The position numbers were made by a program, and so were the translations under genes. Source: JBGOUV01 sp041477815 (lineage in GTDB: Bacteria > Acidobacteriota > Terriglobia > Bryobacterales > JACQDG01). From it: 14,862 nt of DNA. This document shows positions 1 to 7,122 of this stretch, piece after piece (the first letter of the stretch is position 1; each line of letters opens with the position of its first letter). Below the pieces are notes generated by a model. It made no database searches and was not told where the DNA came from. It was given only the letters and a program-made list of their open reading frames with translations. Location: assembly GCA_041477815.1 (NCBI GenBank), contig JBGOUV010000152.1:1-14862 (forward strand), read 5' to 3'.

Positions 1-1121
1 GGCGCGGGCGAGCCGAGGCTGCGCAGGAAGATCTGAGGGATTCCGTCCACCTGGCGCATGTAGGCGAGAGACTTCCCGTCCGGGGACCAGGCGGGATTGG
101 TCTCAACCTCCACCTCGGTGGCCAGGGGGGTCATGCGATAGGACGACACCTCCCGCCCGCGAGCGGGCGGCCGCAGCCCATAGGCCAATCCAAAGCCGGC
201 CGCCAGCGCCGCCACCGCGACGCCCGCTGTGAGCGTCCACTTGCGCGAAGGCACCGTCGGCGCTGCGGCCTCCGCTGGCGCCTCGGCCACTTCCTGAAGG
301 CCGATCCGGACGTCGTCCATGACCTGAATCCGGCGGGCCGGATCCTTGCGCAGGCAGCGGCCGATCAGCTTCTCCAGGTCGCGCGGCACGTTTCCGGTGA
401 GCCGGCTTAGCTCGGGCTCCTTGTGGAGGATCGCCGCGAGGGTCGAGAGCGGCGACCCTCCCTCGAAGGCTTTCCGTCCCGTGAGCATCTCGTAGAGCAC
501 CACACCGAAGCTGAAGATGTCGCTGCGGGCATCGATCCTCTTTCCCTCCGCCTGCTCCGGGGACATGTAGGCGACCGTCCCCAGGATGACCCCCTCGGCG
601 GTCGCGGCCTTCATGGTCTGGGTGGCGGCGAGCGGGTCGTCACCGGAACGTTCGACCAGCTTCGCCAGCCCGAAGTCCAGCACCTTGATCCGGCCTTCGC
701 TGGTGACCATGACATTTCCCGGTTTGAGATCGCGATGAACGATCCCGGCGGCATGAGCGCGACCCAGCGCGTCGGCGAGAGGGATGGCGTAGCCGACAAC
801 CTCGGCCGGCGGCAAACCGTGGCGCGAGATTACCTGATCGAGCGTGCGCCCGTCGACGTATTCCATGACGATGCAGCACTGGGCGCCGTCGTCCTGGATG
901 TCGTAGATGGTGACGATGTTGGGATGGTTGAGAGCGGAGGCGGCGCGAGCTTCCTGGAAGAACCGGCGCTTGCGCTCCTGGTCGGCGATCTTATCGGCGG
1001 GCAAGACCTTCAGAGCCACCAGGCGGTCCAGGCGGGTGTCCCGAGCCTTGTAGACCACGCCCATGCCGCCTTCCCCGAGCTTCTCCAGGATCTCGTAGTG
1101 GAATAGGGTGCGGCCGGTCAT
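1..1121 (-). CDS. Ser/Thr protein kinase with PD40/TolB-like C-terminal propeller (3' end outside window)
   Basis: A membrane-anchored Hanks-type kinase that phosphorylates proteins on Ser/Thr. About 373 codons are visible and the frame is still open at the window edge. The start at 1121 is followed at once by the kinase fold: glycine loop GEGGMGVVY (16-24), ATP-binding K38, catalytic HRDLKPGN (129-136, D131), DFG at 149-151 and a SPEQ activation-segment end. A hydrophobic segment at about 295-316 looks transmembrane. It is followed by NPAWSPDGKSLAY, a typical PD40 beta-propeller blade, so the part beyond the window is probably a sensor propeller outside the cytoplasm. The start lies 2 bp after the stop of the Uma2 gene, so it is likely the last or a late gene of the minus-strand unit. 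All key catalytic residues are intact. The substrate is unknown. Kinase identity is secure; the propeller rests on one visible blade. Confidence 0.93.
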   Translation of the reverse strand, partial: MTGRTLFHYEILEKLGEGGMGVVYKARDTRLDRLVALKVLPADKIADQERKRRFFQEARAASALNHPNIVTIYDIQDDGAQCCIVMEYVDGRTLDQVISRHGLPPAEVVGYAIPLADALGRAHAAGIVHRDLKPGNVMVTSEGRIKVLDFGLAKLVERSGDDPLAATQTMKAATAEGVILGTVAYMSPEQAEGKRIDARSDIFSFGVVLYEMLTGRKAFEGGSPLSTLAAILHKEPELSRLTGNVPRDLEKLIGRCLRKDPARRIQVMDDVRIGLQEVAEAPAEAAAPTVPSRKWTLTAGVAVAALAAGFGLAYGLRPPARGREVSSYRMTPLATEVEVETNPAWSPDGKSLAYMRQVDGIPQIFLRSLGSPA

Positions 1122-1123
1122 CC

Positions 1124-1624
1124 TTACAACTCGGCGAAGATCTCGGCCAGCGGAACGGCGATCTCCGGATTCACCGTTCGCAGCACCGGGTCCCGGACCT
1201 CGTGGCTGCCTTCGGCGGTATGGACCCAGGTCCGCCGGCTGTTCGGATCGATTACCCACACGTAGTGCACGCCGAATACCAGGTAGTCGTCGATCTTCCC
1301 CAGCAGCTCGGACATGCGATCGTCGGGGGAGAGGATCTCGATACAGAGGAAGGGCGGCTTGGTGAGGATCTGCTCTTGCGGCTCTTCCCCGGCCACCACG
1401 CACACATCAGGCACTCGAACCCGGGTCGGCTTGACCCTCACCCGCAGCGTCGGATACACCCAGATACCCAGCTCCCGCCGCCGGCTATAGAGCCAGCAGG
1501 ACAGCTCCCCCAGCACGGTGCTGTGGTTGAGATCGCCGACATGGCGCTCCAGAACAGCCCCGTCGACAAACTCACAATCGGGGCTGTAGGCCGTCGATAA
1601 GTACTGTTCCACGGTCGCCGCCAT
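1124..1624 (-). CDS. Uma2 family protein (DUF820, PD-(D/E)XK nuclease-like fold)
   Basis: A 166-residue protein of the Uma2/DUF820 family. The fold is related to restriction endonucleases, but no function has been firmly assigned to the family. The family signature is clear: RVPDVCVV (D73), CIEILSPDDR (E96), K110, and GVHYVWVIDP near 118-127, giving the D...E-x-L...K layout of the PD-(D/E)XK active site. The length is normal for the family. I place the start at the ATG at 1624. The frame stays open far upstream, but there it is only antisense-like noise over asnS, and the family N-terminus begins here. A weak AAAGG lies just upstream. It sits 17 bp downstream of asnS and 2 bp before the kinase, so it is probably co-transcribed with both. 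Uma2 genes are often multicopy and solitary; no partner is evident. Confidence 0.88.
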   Translation of the reverse strand: MAATVEQYLSTAYSPDCEFVDGAVLERHVGDLNHSTVLGELSCWLYSRRRELGIWVYPTLRVRVKPTRVRVPDVCVVAGEEPQEQILTKPPFLCIEILSPDDRMSELLGKIDDYLVFGVHYVWVIDPNSRRTWVHTAEGSHEVRDPVLRTVNPEIAVPLAEIFAEL

Positions 1625-1641
1625 GCCTTTAGAATACCTCG

Positions 1642-2943
1642 TTACGGCCTCAGCCGGTAGAGCATCCTGGGAAACGCGATGGTCTCGCGGACATGGTCCA
1701 GCCCGCACAGCCACGCTACGCAGCGCTCGATGCCCATGCCGAACCCGCCATGCGGCACGGTACCGTACTTGCGCAGATCGACGTACCAGTTGAAGGCCTC
1801 CATCGGCAGGGCGTGCTCCTGGATGCGGCGGACCAGTAGCTCCAGGTCGTGGATGCGCTGGCCGCCGCCTATTACTTCGCCGTACCCTTCCGGCGCCAGC
1901 ACGTCCACGCCCAGCGCTACCTCGGGGCGGTCGGGGTCGGGCTGCATGTAAAACGCCTTGATCGCAGTGGGATAGCGGTGGACCAGCACGGGCCGGTCGA
2001 AGTCCTCGCCGATGAGGGTCTCGTCGGCGCCGCCGAAGTCGCCGCCCCATTGGATCTCGCTGCCTTTCTTCTGGAGCCGCTCGACGGCCTCGTCGTAGCT
2101 GATCCTCGGGAAGGGGGTCTCGACCTTTTCGAGCTTGGCGAGGTCGCGTCCCAGGGTTTCGAGCTCGTGGCGGCGGTTGGACAGGACACGCTTGACGATG
2201 TAAGCGATGAAGTCTTCGGCGAGGTCCATGACATCGTCGAGCGTGGCGTAGGCCATCTCGGGCTCGACCATCCAGAACTCGGTCAGGTGTCGTCGGGTCT
2301 TCGACTTCTCCGCCCGGAAGGTCGGTCCGAAGCAGTAGACCTTGCCGAAGGCCATGGCCGTCGCTTCGTTGTAGAGCTGGCCGGACTGGGTGAGATAAGC
2401 CTTCTCGTCTTCGAAGTAGTCCACCTCGAACAGCGTGGTGGTGCCCTCGCAGGCGGCCGGGGTCAGGATCGGCGTATCGACCAGGGTGAAGCCGTGGTCG
2501 TCGAAGTAGTCGCGCACGGCGGAGATGACCTCGTGGCGCACGCGGATGACGGCGTGCTGGCGCGAGCTGCGCAGCCAGAGGTGCCGCTGGTCCATCAGGA
2601 ATTCGATCCCGTGCTCCTTGGGGGTGATGGGGTAGGGATCGGACTCCGGCACTTTCTGGACTACCTGCACGCCGGATACATCCATCTCGTACCCGCCGGG
2701 CGCCCGGGCCTCGGCCCGGATCTTGCCGGTGACGATCACCGACGACTCCTGGGTGAGGTCCTTCACGCGCTCGAAGATCTCTTCCGGCACGGCCGATTTC
2801 ACCACCACGCCCTGCATCAGCCCGGTGCCGTCGCGGAAGATGGGGAACAGGATCTTGCCCGACTTGCGCAGGTTGTAGAGCCACCCGCGCAGGGTGACGG
2901 TCTGGCCTTCGAAGGAGCCGGCCTGGGAGATGGAGAAGGTCAT
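1642..2943 (-). CDS. asnS: asparagine--tRNA ligase
   Basis: Class IIb aminoacyl-tRNA synthetase that charges tRNA-Asn with asparagine using ATP; cytoplasmic and normally essential. The 433 residues match the usual length. An N-terminal OB-fold anticodon-binding domain (about 14-100, VTLRGWLYNLRKSGK) is followed by the catalytic core. Motif 2 is FRAEKSKTRRHLTEFWMVEPE-like at 209-229 and motif 3 is GGFGMGIERCVAWL at 399-412. AsnRS rather than AspRS is favoured by IKAFYMQPDPDRPEVA, by DVLAPEGYGEVIGGGQR and by KYGTVPHGGFG near the end. The start ATG at 2943 overlaps the vapC stop in an ATGA junction, so translation is probably coupled to the toxin gene. No separate promoter is evident, because vapC occupies the upstream DNA. 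An archaeal-type AspRS is the only realistic alternative and fits less well. Confidence 0.93.
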   Translation of the reverse strand: MTFSISQAGSFEGQTVTLRGWLYNLRKSGKILFPIFRDGTGLMQGVVVKSAVPEEIFERVKDLTQESSVIVTGKIRAEARAPGGYEMDVSGVQVVQKVPESDPYPITPKEHGIEFLMDQRHLWLRSSRQHAVIRVRHEVISAVRDYFDDHGFTLVDTPILTPAACEGTTTLFEVDYFEDEKAYLTQSGQLYNEATAMAFGKVYCFGPTFRAEKSKTRRHLTEFWMVEPEMAYATLDDVMDLAEDFIAYIVKRVLSNRRHELETLGRDLAKLEKVETPFPRISYDEAVERLQKKGSEIQWGGDFGGADETLIGEDFDRPVLVHRYPTAIKAFYMQPDPDRPEVALGVDVLAPEGYGEVIGGGQRIHDLELLVRRIQEHALPMEAFNWYVDLRKYGTVPHGGFGMGIERCVAWLCGLDHVRETIAFPRMLYRLRP

Positions 2944-3341
2944 GGGATCTCCTGCGACGAAAACGGATACCGGGCCAGCTCGCTCATCGGAAAATGCTTC
3001 GCATTATCGGTCATCAAGACCAGCCCGTAGGCCAGGGCTGTCGCCGCCACCGTCACGTCGCCCAGCGCGAGAGTATGGCCCTTCTTGCCCCACTCGTTCT
3101 TCAAGAGACCGGCGTGGCGGGCTATTTCCCAAGTGACTTCCCGGTAGTCCAGCTGACGCAGGAAAGCTGCCGTTTTCTGCGCCTCTGATGGCCGGAGGCC
3201 CGCGTATACCTCGGTGACGTTTACCGCGCAGCATGCCAGCATATGACCTTGCTCCACCAGGGAACGCAACAGTTCGCGACGACGCCTCTTGCCGTTCAAG
3301 AAGTCGATGATGACCGTCGTGTCCAGGAGGTAGGTAGCCAT
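2940..3341 (-). CDS. vapC: PIN-domain ribonuclease toxin, VapC family
   Basis: Type II toxin of a VapBC pair. VapC toxins are Mg-dependent RNases; characterised members cut tRNAs or 23S rRNA. The 133 residues form a complete PIN domain: D7 in YLLDTTVIIDFL, E44 in NVTEVYAGL, D95 in LALGDVTVAATAL and D112 in LMTDNAKHF. All four acidic metal ligands are present, so it looks active. The ATG at 3341 shares one base with the antitoxin stop (TGATG). The last codons run into asnS with a 4-bp ATGA overlap. Target RNA cannot be read from the sequence. The tight link to a tRNA synthetase gene downstream is unusual. Confidence 0.92.
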   Translation of the reverse strand: MATYLLDTTVIIDFLNGKRRRRELLRSLVEQGHMLACCAVNVTEVYAGLRPSEAQKTAAFLRQLDYREVTWEIARHAGLLKNEWGKKGHTLALGDVTVAATALAYGLVLMTDNAKHFPMSELARYPFSSQEIP

Positions 3342-3601
3342 CAGTTTCTGCGGGTCCCGCGCCTTTCATCCTCCCGCCGGAGCTTGGCGACCCATGCGGC
3401 TGCTCCGCCGCGCAACTCGGGATGGTATTCGTCCTTCCAGCAGCCTGCTGCCTGGTCGAGGGCTTTCAGTAGTTGACGGCGCTTCACCTCTTGCTGGGCG
3501 GCGGCCGTAACAAAACGACTACGGCCCCGCTTGCCCACCAGGCGATCGATGGCCAACAGCAAGTCGCGAGGCATCACTACGTGGGTACGGACTGTGGTCA
3601 T
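3341..3601 (-). CDS. vapB: ribbon-helix-helix antitoxin, VapB-like
   Basis: An 86-residue protein directly upstream of, and overlapping by 1 bp, the PIN toxin gene. The N-terminal half (3-42, THVVMPRDLLLAIDRLV then SRFVTAAAQQEV) has the pattern of a ribbon-helix-helix DNA-binding domain: a short beta strand and two helices. The C-terminal half (48-80, ALDQAAGCWKDEYHPEL then AWVAKLRREDERR) fits the toxin-binding tail of this antitoxin type, with the W...HPE...LR.ED pattern. The protein should neutralise VapC and repress its own operon. The ATG at 3601 has GGGAG 7 bases upstream. A promoter and repeated half-sites lie just before it, matching autoregulation. The name rests on context and fold rather than on a close family match. 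Confidence 0.87.
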   Translation of the reverse strand: MTTVRTHVVMPRDLLLAIDRLVGKRGRSRFVTAAAQQEVKRRQLLKALDQAAGCWKDEYHPELRGGAAAWVAKLRREDERRGTRRN

Positions 3602-3610
3602 CCTGGATCT

Positions 3611-3657
3611 CCCACTCTAGTGTAAACGATGAGTGGGATTTCTTCAACCCACTCTAG
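3611..3657. promoter_or_regulatory. three-copy CCCACTC operator candidate for VapB(C) autoregulation
   Basis: CCCACTCTAG occurs at 3611-3620 and again at 3648-3657 as a direct repeat. Between them lies the inverted half-site GAGTGGG at 3631-3637. The first and middle copies form an inverted repeat with a 13-bp spacer. The copies fall at the expected start of transcription, within the 17-bp promoter spacer, and just upstream of the -35 box. That is where a ribbon-helix-helix repressor would block polymerase. The distal copy overlaps the stop codon of the upstream isomerase-like gene. Binding by VapB is inferred from position only. Confidence 0.6.
3619..3647 (-). promoter_or_regulatory. predicted sigma70-type promoter of vapB-vapC-asnS
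   Basis: Read on the minus strand, a -35 box TTGAAG (3647-3642) and a -10 box TACACT (3624-3619) are separated by exactly 17 bp. The expected transcription start is near 3612, about 10 bases before the vapB ATG. This is the only good promoter I see upstream of vapB, vapC and asnS. It is a prediction from box match and spacing; no start-site data are available. Confidence 0.6.
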
Positions 3658-4484
3658 AGCGACTCCAGGCGGTCGAACACCCGCCGGATCTCATCCAGGG
3701 GGTGCTCCATCTCGGGGACCTCGCGCAATTCGAGCAGCAGCGGGAACTGGTCGCCGCAGGCGCGAAGCATCTCCATGGTCTCACTCCAGTGGATACCGCC
3801 CTCGCGGTCGTGGGTGGGGAAGAGGTGGATGTCGTCCTGGCCGTTGTTGTCGTGGACGTGGGTGGAGCGGACCCGCTCGCGCATCACCTCGAATTCGCGC
3901 TCTACGGTGTTCATGATGTGGGCATGACCGGTGTCGAACACGAAGTGGAGCGGCAGGTGTGTGGCCCCCACGAAGCCAACCAGCCGCTCGGCGGTGGAGA
4001 GCGCGTTGGGGATATTCTCGATCAGGATCTCGACGCCGCGCTGGCCGGCGAAAACGCTCAGCTCCTCGAGGCTGGTGAAGGCGGCTTCGACGGCCCGATC
4101 GCTGTATTCTTCGCCCCCCACGCCGATATGCTGGATCAGGTAGCGGTAGTGGATCAGCTCGGCGATCTCCAGGGCCCGCTTGATCTCATCGAGGGAGACG
4201 ATGCGCTTCCCTTTGTTCGGCTCGGTGATGGTGATGACCGCGTTGGGTCCGGTGCGTCCCCAGATGGTGTCGTTGAACATGGGCGAGTGCAGGGAATGCA
4301 GCTTCAAGTCGGAATCGCGGAACCAGTGGCCCAGCTCATCGATCTGGGCGCGATTGTGGTAGTCCAGGTGCTGTCGGGCGCAGAAGATCTCGATCTCCCG
4401 GATGCCGGATTTGGCGACGCGGTCGAGCATCGCGACGGTCAGGCGGTGGTTCACGAAGACGTGCGTGGAGAGGACGTGTCGCAT
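3654..4484 (-). CDS. sugar phosphate isomerase/epimerase family TIM-barrel protein
   Basis: A 276-residue protein of the AP endonuclease family 2 / xylose isomerase-like TIM-barrel superfamily. Members isomerise or epimerise sugars and inositols, or cut DNA, using divalent metals in the barrel. The metal-binding pattern is visible: E32 in REIEIFCARQ, H66 in LHSLHSP, E156 in EILIENIPN, D184 and H187 in FVFDTGHAHI, H209/H211 in STHVHDNNG, and E252 in LLLELREVP. Its length suits the small sugar-isomerase branch better than a DNA repair enzyme, but the substrate is unknown. The start is 2 bp after the ggt stop, so the two genes are probably co-transcribed. Its stop codon lies within the vapB operator region. 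Confidence 0.85.
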   Translation of the reverse strand: MRHVLSTHVFVNHRLTVAMLDRVAKSGIREIEIFCARQHLDYHNRAQIDELGHWFRDSDLKLHSLHSPMFNDTIWGRTGPNAVITITEPNKGKRIVSLDEIKRALEIAELIHYRYLIQHIGVGGEEYSDRAVEAAFTSLEELSVFAGQRGVEILIENIPNALSTAERLVGFVGATHLPLHFVFDTGHAHIMNTVEREFEVMRERVRSTHVHDNNGQDDIHLFPTHDREGGIHWSETMEMLRACGDQFPLLLELREVPEMEHPLDEIRRVFDRLESL

Positions 4485-4486
4485 CG

Positions 4487-6124
4487 CTAGTATCCCCTGG
4501 CCGTGCCTTCACCGCGCGGGTCGGCCGCTCCGAGCAGCCAGCCGTCCTGGACTTGAATCGCCGCCACGTCTCCTTGCCGGCCGCCGATCCTGACCTGGTG
4601 GCCGCGGGCGCGGAGCCGTTCGACGGTGTCGGGCGAAAAGCCGCTCTCCTCCAGGCGCAGCTCGTCGGGCATCCATTGATGGTGGAAGCGCGGCCAGTCG
4701 ACTGCCTGCTGGGCGTCCATGCCGAAGTCCAGGACGTTCAGCAGGACCAGCAAGACGGTATTGATGATGGTGAAACCGCCGGGCGAGCCGAGCACCAGGC
4801 GGAGCCGTCCGTCGCGGGTGACGATGGTGGGGGTCATGGAGGAGAGGGGCCGCTTGCGCGGCTGGACGGCGTTGGACTCGCTGGGGGTGACGGCGAAATC
4901 GTTCATCTCGTTGTTGAGCAGGAAGCCCAGGCCGGCGGCGGTCACGCCGGCGCCATAGCCGCCGTTCAGGGTGTAGGTGACGGCGACGGCGTTGCCATCG
5001 GCGTCAACCACGTAGTAGTGGGTAGTTTCGGAGGACTCGCCTGGGGGGAGGGGGCCCGCCGAGATCTCGGCGCTGGGGGTGGCGCGGTCGGGCCGGATCG
5101 ACGCCCGGCGGCCCGCGGCGTAGGTTGGCGAGAGCAGCGCCGGGGCCGGGACCCGAACGAAGTCGGGATCGCCGAAGTAGCGGGCGCGGTCGGCATAGAA
5201 CCGCCGCATGGTTTCGGCGAGGTAGTGAATGGCGGCGGCCGAGCCGGCGCCGGTCTTCTCGTAGCCCGACCCCTCCAGCACCTGGAGCATGTGCAGCACG
5301 CCCGTGCCGCCGGAGCTGGGCGGCGGCGCCGTGATCAGCTCGTATCCCCGGTAGGATCCTCGCAGCGGGGTCCGCTCCGCCGCCTGGTACTGCTTCAAGT
5401 CGGCCGGGGTGATCAGGCCACCGTTTCGGGCCATATCCTGGGCCAGACGGCGGGCCGTTTCGCCTTCGTAGAAGTCTCGCGAGCCGAGCTTGGCGATGCG
5501 GGCCAGCGTCGCGCCTAGTTCCGGCTGGAGGAGCTTCTCGCCCATCTCGTAGTAGCGGCCGTCGCGCTGGAAAATCCGGCGCGACTCGGGGAAGCGGGCC
5601 AGCAGTTTCGACTGCAGCGACTGGGACAGGCCCCAGCTTACCGGGAAGCCCTGGGCCGCGAGGTCGGCCGCCGGCTGGACCAGCTCGCCCCAGGGCCGGC
5701 GTCCGTACTTGCGATGCGCGTACTCGAGGCCGCGCACGGTACCGGGCACGCCCGCCGCCCGGTAGCCGGTCTTAGAGTCCTCGGTGGGCTGGTTGGCGGT
5801 GTCCAGGTATAGGTCGCGGGTGGCGCGCCCGGGGGCCCGCTCGCGGAAGTCGAGGAACGTGGTGCGGCCGTCGGCGAAGCGGATCAGCATGAATCCGCCG
5901 CCGCCCAGGTTGCCGGCCGACGGGTGGGTGACGGCCAGGGCGAAACCGACGGCTACCGCAGCGTCCACCGCGTTTCCGCCCTGCTCGAGCACGCGCAGAC
6001 CGGCGCGCGTGGCTTGGTCCTCGCGGGACACCACCATCGCCTTCCGCGCCCGGACGGGCTGGGGGCTGGCCGCTTCGAGTGGCAACAGGACCAGCAGGGC
6101 GACCAGCAGGCGCGGGCACTTCAT
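4487..6124 (-). CDS. ggt: gamma-glutamyltransferase (glutathione hydrolase), exported
   Basis: An N-terminal-nucleophile enzyme that removes or transfers the gamma-glutamyl group of glutathione and related peptides, normally in the periplasm. The 545 residues start with a signal peptide (MKCPRLLVALLVLLPLEAAS). The large-subunit signature is GGNAVDAAVAVGFALAVTHP at about 49-68, followed by GNLGGGGFML. The self-cleavage site is ETTHYYVVDADGNAVAVTYT. T367 is the expected nucleophile and first residue of the small subunit. NNEMNDF, RKRPLSSMTPTIV and GSPGG (446-450) complete the active site. Nothing is missing. It is the first gene of the minus-strand unit; its promoter would lie in the 6125-6403 gap, where I see no strong candidate. 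Confidence 0.95.
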   Translation of the reverse strand: MKCPRLLVALLVLLPLEAASPQPVRARKAMVVSREDQATRAGLRVLEQGGNAVDAAVAVGFALAVTHPSAGNLGGGGFMLIRFADGRTTFLDFRERAPGRATRDLYLDTANQPTEDSKTGYRAAGVPGTVRGLEYAHRKYGRRPWGELVQPAADLAAQGFPVSWGLSQSLQSKLLARFPESRRIFQRDGRYYEMGEKLLQPELGATLARIAKLGSRDFYEGETARRLAQDMARNGGLITPADLKQYQAAERTPLRGSYRGYELITAPPPSSGGTGVLHMLQVLEGSGYEKTGAGSAAAIHYLAETMRRFYADRARYFGDPDFVRVPAPALLSPTYAAGRRASIRPDRATPSAEISAGPLPPGESSETTHYYVVDADGNAVAVTYTLNGGYGAGVTAAGLGFLLNNEMNDFAVTPSESNAVQPRKRPLSSMTPTIVTRDGRLRLVLGSPGGFTIINTVLLVLLNVLDFGMDAQQAVDWPRFHHQWMPDELRLEESGFSPDTVERLRARGHQVRIGGRQGDVAAIQVQDGWLLGAADPRGEGTARGY

Positions 6125-6403
6125 AGGTTTCCAATTCTAACAGCGGGGAGGAGAACAGGGGCGTCCGCTCTGGGAATTTGGCTTTGGTTTTTCAAATGAT
6201 AGTTAACTTTGCAAGTCCTGCTTCGGCCACACGCGCGCTCTCGCCCCCTCTTGCCTACCTCATAGCAGGGGGGTGCAAGCCGGCAGGGGGGTGGAGAGGG
6301 GGCCTGGGCGGCAACTCGTCGGGTGGTCAGGGGTAAGCTTTTTGGCGACGGTCGGTGACTGGATTGCACTTGACATATTCTATATTTCTATTATAATCGA
6401 AAT
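6125..6403. other. divergent intergenic region between ggt and arsR
   Basis: This gap of about 280 bp separates the minus-strand ggt unit from the plus-strand ars operon. The last 35 bases hold the arsR promoter and operator, which are visibly AT-rich compared with the surroundings. The part next to ggt (about 6180-6215) is also AT-rich and probably holds its promoter, but no box pair with good spacing was found. The middle has several runs of G and no convincing hairpin or gene. A short open frame on the minus strand there has no recognisable protein features. Confidence 0.6.
6370..6397 (+). promoter_or_regulatory. near-consensus sigma70-type promoter of arsR-arsC-arsM
   Basis: A perfect TTGACA (6370-6375) and a perfect TATAAT (6392-6397) are separated by 16 bp. 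The expected transcription start is at about 6403-6405, which is the A of the arsR ATG at 6404 within error. The mRNA would then have no 5' leader, and no Shine-Dalgarno sequence is present. Confidence 0.85.
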
Positions 6404-6405
6404 AT
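6382..6405. promoter_or_regulatory. ArsR operator palindrome
   Basis: Arms ATATTTC (6382-6388) and GAAATAT (6399-6405) flank a centre that is itself palindromic (ATTATAAT, 6390-6397). Over the 24 bp, 11 of 12 base pairs are symmetric; only the 6389/6398 pair fails. It covers the -10 box, the start of transcription and the first two bases of the start codon. ArsR/SmtB repressors bind such AT-rich imperfect dyads, so the site fits negative autoregulation relieved by arsenite. Confidence 0.8.
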
Positions 6406-6724
6406 GGAATTAGCTCACTACGCGGACATGTTCGCGGCCATGGGAACCGAGGCGCGGCTGACCATCATGCGGCTGCTGCTGGCGGCGCACCCCGATGGAC
6501 TGGTGGTGGGGGACATTCAGGCGGAGCTGGAGATACCGGGGTCCACCTTGTCGCACCATCTGGAGAAGCTGCGGCACGAGGGCCTGGTGGACGTTCGGAG
6601 GGAGGGCACCTTCCTTTGGTATCGGGCGAATACGGAGAAGCTGCGCGAGTTGCTGCAGTTTCTGTATGCGGAATGCTGCACGCGGTCCAAGGCGATCCGG
6701 CCGGAGGCGATTGTCAGGCTATGA
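6404..6724 (+). CDS. arsR: ArsR/SmtB family arsenic-responsive repressor
   Basis: A 106-residue winged-helix metalloregulator, expected to repress the ars operon until arsenite binds. The helix-turn-helix is at about 34-60 (VGDIQAELEIPGSTLSHHLE), with the wing at 61-75 (LVDVRREGTFLWYRA). The typical N-terminal CVC metal site of classic ArsR is absent. The only cysteines are the adjacent pair C91-C92 in LYAECCTRS near the C-terminus, similar to the C-terminal-site type known from Acidithiobacillus ArsR, though here without a visible third Cys. The ATG at 6404 has no Shine-Dalgarno sequence and lies at the predicted transcription start. The stop overlaps arsC by 4 bp (ATGA). Confidence 0.93.
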   Translation: MELAHYADMFAAMGTEARLTIMRLLLAAHPDGLVVGDIQAELEIPGSTLSHHLEKLRHEGLVDVRREGTFLWYRANTEKLRELLQFLYAECCTRSKAIRPEAIVRL

Positions 6725-7122
6725 GGGTGCTGGTGCTGTGTACCGGAAACTCGGCGCGGAGCCAGATGGCGGAGGGATTTTTGCGGGCGATGGACCGGGG
6801 GTGGGAGGTCTATTCGGCAGGGACGGAGCCGGCCGAGCAGGTGAACCCTTATGCCGTGGAGGTGATGCGGGAGGTGGGGATTGACCTGGGAGGGAGTCGT
6901 CCGAAGCCGGTGGAGCAGTTCTTGGGCGAGCCGTTTGATTTGGTCCTCACGGTATGCGGGGAGGCGGAGCGGAGTTGTCCGGTGTTTCGGGGCCGCGTAG
7001 GGAGGCGGGTGCATATCGGGTTCGAGGATCCGGCGCGGGCGGTGGGGAGTCCGGAGGAAGTGCGGAAAGTGTTTCGAAGGGTGCGAGATCAGATTCAAGG
7101 GAAAATGAGGGAGTTGCTATGA
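6721..7122 (+). CDS. arsC: arsenate reductase, thioredoxin-coupled (low-molecular-weight phosphatase fold)
   Basis: Reduces arsenate to arsenite in the cytoplasm through a cysteine relay. The 133 residues begin with the phosphatase loop CTGNSARS (C7, R13), followed by MAEG. The relay cysteines C79 and C86 sit in LTVCGEAERSCPVF. The spacing of C7, C79 and C86 is the same as C10, C82 and C89 in the Staphylococcus plasmid pI258 enzyme. D103 in FEDPA is the expected general acid. The frame is open further upstream over arsR, but the phosphatase loop fixes the N-terminus at the ATG at 6721, which overlaps the arsR stop. Its 3' end overlaps arsM by 4 bp. Electrons should come from thioredoxin. Confidence 0.93.
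   Translation: MRVLVLCTGNSARSQMAEGFLRAMDRGWEVYSAGTEPAEQVNPYAVEVMREVGIDLGGSRPKPVEQFLGEPFDLVLTVCGEAERSCPVFRGRVGRRVHIGFEDPARAVGSPEEVRKVFRRVRDQIQGKMRELL

Noticed and set aside
1625..2884. N-terminal extension of the Uma2 frame by about 420 codons
   Set aside because: The extension is an alternative frame of asnS on the same strand and is full of Arg/Pro/Gly. The Uma2 domain begins at the ATG at 1624.
1849..3030. Open frame of 393 codons on the plus strand opposite asnS
   Set aside because: It mirrors a strongly conserved synthetase gene; such long antisense frames are usual in high-GC DNA. The predicted protein has no domain-like pattern.
3654..4484. Endonuclease IV (DNA repair) identity for the TIM-barrel gene
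   Set aside because: Same superfamily, but the metal-ligand context and short length fit the sugar isomerase/epimerase branch better.
4553..5518. Open frame of 321 codons on the plus strand opposite ggt
   Set aside because: Antisense to an intact, well-conserved enzyme gene, with low-complexity Gly/Ala/Arg/Val composition.
6121..6369. 82-codon minus-strand frame between ggt and arsR
   Set aside because: No recognisable protein pattern; it covers the region expected to hold promoters.
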